From Liolophura sinensis (lineage: Eukaryota; Mollusca; Polyplacophora; Chitonida; Chitonidae): a stretch of 64,000 nucleotides of DNA. This document shows, piece after piece, positions 62,245 to 64,000 of the stretch. Where the stretch lies: NCBI RefSeq assembly GCF_032854445.1, contig NC_088295.1, positions 38,038,510-38,102,509 of the forward strand. Direction: 5' to 3'. The notes under the pieces were generated by a model. The model saw nothing but the letters and a program-made list of their open reading frames with translations. It had not been told where the DNA came from and ran no database searches. The position numbers were made by a program, and so were the translations under genes. Each line of letters opens with the position of its first letter. Position 1 is the first letter of the stretch.

Positions 62245-63260
62245 ACCACAAATATCGATAAACAGAAGTCTTACGTTGAACATAACTGATGTAAACTGGC
62301 TGGCTACACTTGTCATGTATCAGTCTGCATTATTGTCCACATTATTGTCCTGAGCCAACAGTCGGACATGACCTGTTAGATAACGCTGACAAACAGACTT
62401 CTGACCAACACTTCCATCTTCAATCATAATCCTGTTTTTAAGACTATGTCATCAAAACAGGTGGTGGATGAATCGAGCTATGAAAGAGAATCTCTGTGAC
62501 ATTTAGCCGACCCTGATTGAACGAAACAACCCGCTACTGAAACCAGAAGAATAATAGTCTGTGTTTGCCCCCAACAGATAGAACAGAGAAAAGGTGTCCG
62601 AACAGAGAACTGAGACTGTCGAGTCGGCATCGGCATTCAGACAGGAAATCAATTCCGCATCCATTCCTCGATCCGTGTTTTGGTGCCAGAATGTCTTCGA
62701 TTCTCTTTCCGTATCTTCGCCAGCTCAGTGTTCGCCCCGCGAGTCAAAAGCATCAACCTATAATGAGTTACAAATCCAGAAGGCGAGCGCAAAACAGGCG
62801 AATTTATAATAATGGTTATGCAACTGACCCCCTACGCTTATACAAACTAGATCCATCAAATCTCACTTAAAGATATTGTTTTTCTCATCGCGAGTTATTA
62901 GAACGGTAGGTTAGCGTATTGCACTGAGATGTGATGTCTCTGTCTCATGAAGACAAACGATAAATGTATGTTAACTTCGATATACTGTTCCTAATGGAAC
63001 ATTTACGTTCCCACTCAACCTTATTATGCAGTGACTTTAGCAAACACATGGGAGGCTGACATGGCAGTCGTGCCTGACCGGTTATTGGTCTAATAGTTGT
63101 TCGGGTTCGGCAGGTGGATTAAACTTCCAAGGATTGTGCTATACTGTTCCAAATATCACCTGCATGTCTTTGTGGTTCTCCTGCAGATTGCTCATTTCAA
63201 ATTTCACAGAATGTCAGAATCCGTACAATGTTAGTCTATTACCGATTGACATATCTGTCA
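62245..63260 (-). repeat. Right arm of the ~1-kb inverted repeat
   Basis: Reverse-complement partner of 54735-55910. Conserved blocks include CCTCGATCCGTGTTTTGGTG, CAGTCTGCATTATTGTCC and GCTCATTTCAAATTTCACAG. Confidence 0.85.
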
Positions 63261-63289
63261 TAGTCCTAATTTGTCCCTATCAGTGAAAG

Positions 63290-63665
63290 ATAACTTTTCT
63301 TCTATTATAGCATCGTACATGCTAAAAGGCATTCTATAGACTGGAGAATCAAGTCAGAGTATAAAATACATTATCCGGGCTAGAACTTGGTGGCTTCAAC
63401 AATCGATTCTCACTTTTCGTGGCTAGCTCTTATGTAGGCGGTTCATATTGTAGTGTTACGTAAGAGTTGACCAGATCATCGATTTGTGGACAACGTGCTT
63501 CTCCTGGAATATCCGGGTCATTTCTGTTGATCAGGAAGGACCAATAAAATGATTCCGTATCCACGCGCACACTTTTGGGCAACAAAAACACACCGGAAAC
63601 CAGTCAGTTCTAAGTCCATACGTCAATCGAATCCTTAACAATGTTATGTTGCCATGTATTGATGT
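63290..63665 (-). repeat. Repeat 'M', copy 5, reversed
   Basis: The only reversed copy: ACATTATCCGGGC, CTTATGTAGGCGGTTCATAT, GTAGTGTTACGTAAGAG, CAGGAAGGACCAATAAAATG, and CGTCAATCGAATCCTTAAC. With the right arm of the inverted repeat it mirrors the order of copy 2 plus the left arm. Confidence 0.85.
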
Positions 63666-63689
63666 GACATGATTGACATGTGCCGGAGA

Positions 63690-64000
63690 GACTTACCATC
63701 CAAACATGCCACTATTACTAAAAATGTGCACAAAGAAAAACGATATTTTTTTATTCAGGAGAAAATAATGTTGTGGCATTTACATGTGACGAGGTGGTTG
63801 TGCATCACGGTGTCGTCATATATACAGAAAGAATGGATAAAGAGGTCAGGTCTGCCTAAGCGCGTCCTATGAGACATGTAAAGCAAGGACATGACAACTT
63901 GTTGTGGTTTCCCCTAAGTTTTTGCCTTACACCTTCCGCGGAGTGTGCGACAGCTTCCGTGGCTTTCCATGATATTCTCGATGGCACCAAAAAGATTTAA
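63690..64000 (+). repeat. Direct repeat 'A', copy 2, running off the window
   Basis: Partner of 59140-59560. The similarity continues to the window edge, so its end is unknown. Confidence 0.65.

Noticed and set aside
1..64000. Bacterial-style systems, CRISPR arrays, operons or viral genes
   Set aside because: The window is intron-rich animal DNA; no spacer-repeat array, operon or virus-derived reading frame was found.

Overview
This is a eukaryotic, almost certainly metazoan window: genes are split by GT-AG introns, the DNA is AT-rich, and it carries tRNA-derived SINEs, foldback elements and a decayed non-LTR reverse transcriptase. The proteins (geranylgeranyl diphosphate synthase, a FUT11-type fucosyltransferase, a SEC24C/D COPII coat subunit and a BMP9/10-type ligand) and the repeat style (SINE tails of AAATAAAT, many acatgtacatgta strings) fit a lophotrochozoan, most likely a mollusc. 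The species assignment is inference only.

Layout. (1) About 164-6683, minus strand: an 11-exon GGPS1 gene whose exons join without a frame break into a 301-residue protein. (2) 6684-9349: its upstream region, with a 30-bp tandem duplication, two CACGTG boxes and a ~405-bp foldback MITE. (3) 9350-11448, minus strand: a two-exon FUT11-like gene of 512 codons. (4) 11449-11722: a short, probably bidirectional promoter. (5) 14940-29899, plus strand: SEC24C/D, 22 in-frame coding exons (1178 residues) plus one optional phase-breaking cassette, and a heptad-repeat N-terminus. (6) 29900-37900: the SEC24 3'UTR and a gene-poor spacer with SINE relics and small tandem repeats. (7) 38050-45270, plus strand: a three-exon BMP9/10-type ligand gene of 490 codons, with a ~0.9-kb 26-bp minisatellite in its second intron. 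(8) 45271-64000: no credible host gene. This part is a mosaic of repeats: a frameshifted reverse-transcriptase relic, several SINEs, two hairpin MITEs, five copies of an unnamed ~300-500-bp repeat and a pair of ~1-kb inverted arms about 6.3 kb apart.

The genes do not form a functional pathway. GGPS1 makes the C20 prenyl donor, the fucosyltransferase and SEC24 act in the early secretory pathway, and the BMP ligand is a secreted signal. The one positional relationship of interest is the FUT11-SEC24 head-to-head pair, because the human orthologues FUT11 and SEC24C are, from memory, also neighbours at 10q22. All splice sites were placed by eye from frame continuity, consensus dinucleotides and family similarity; no alignment or expression data were used.
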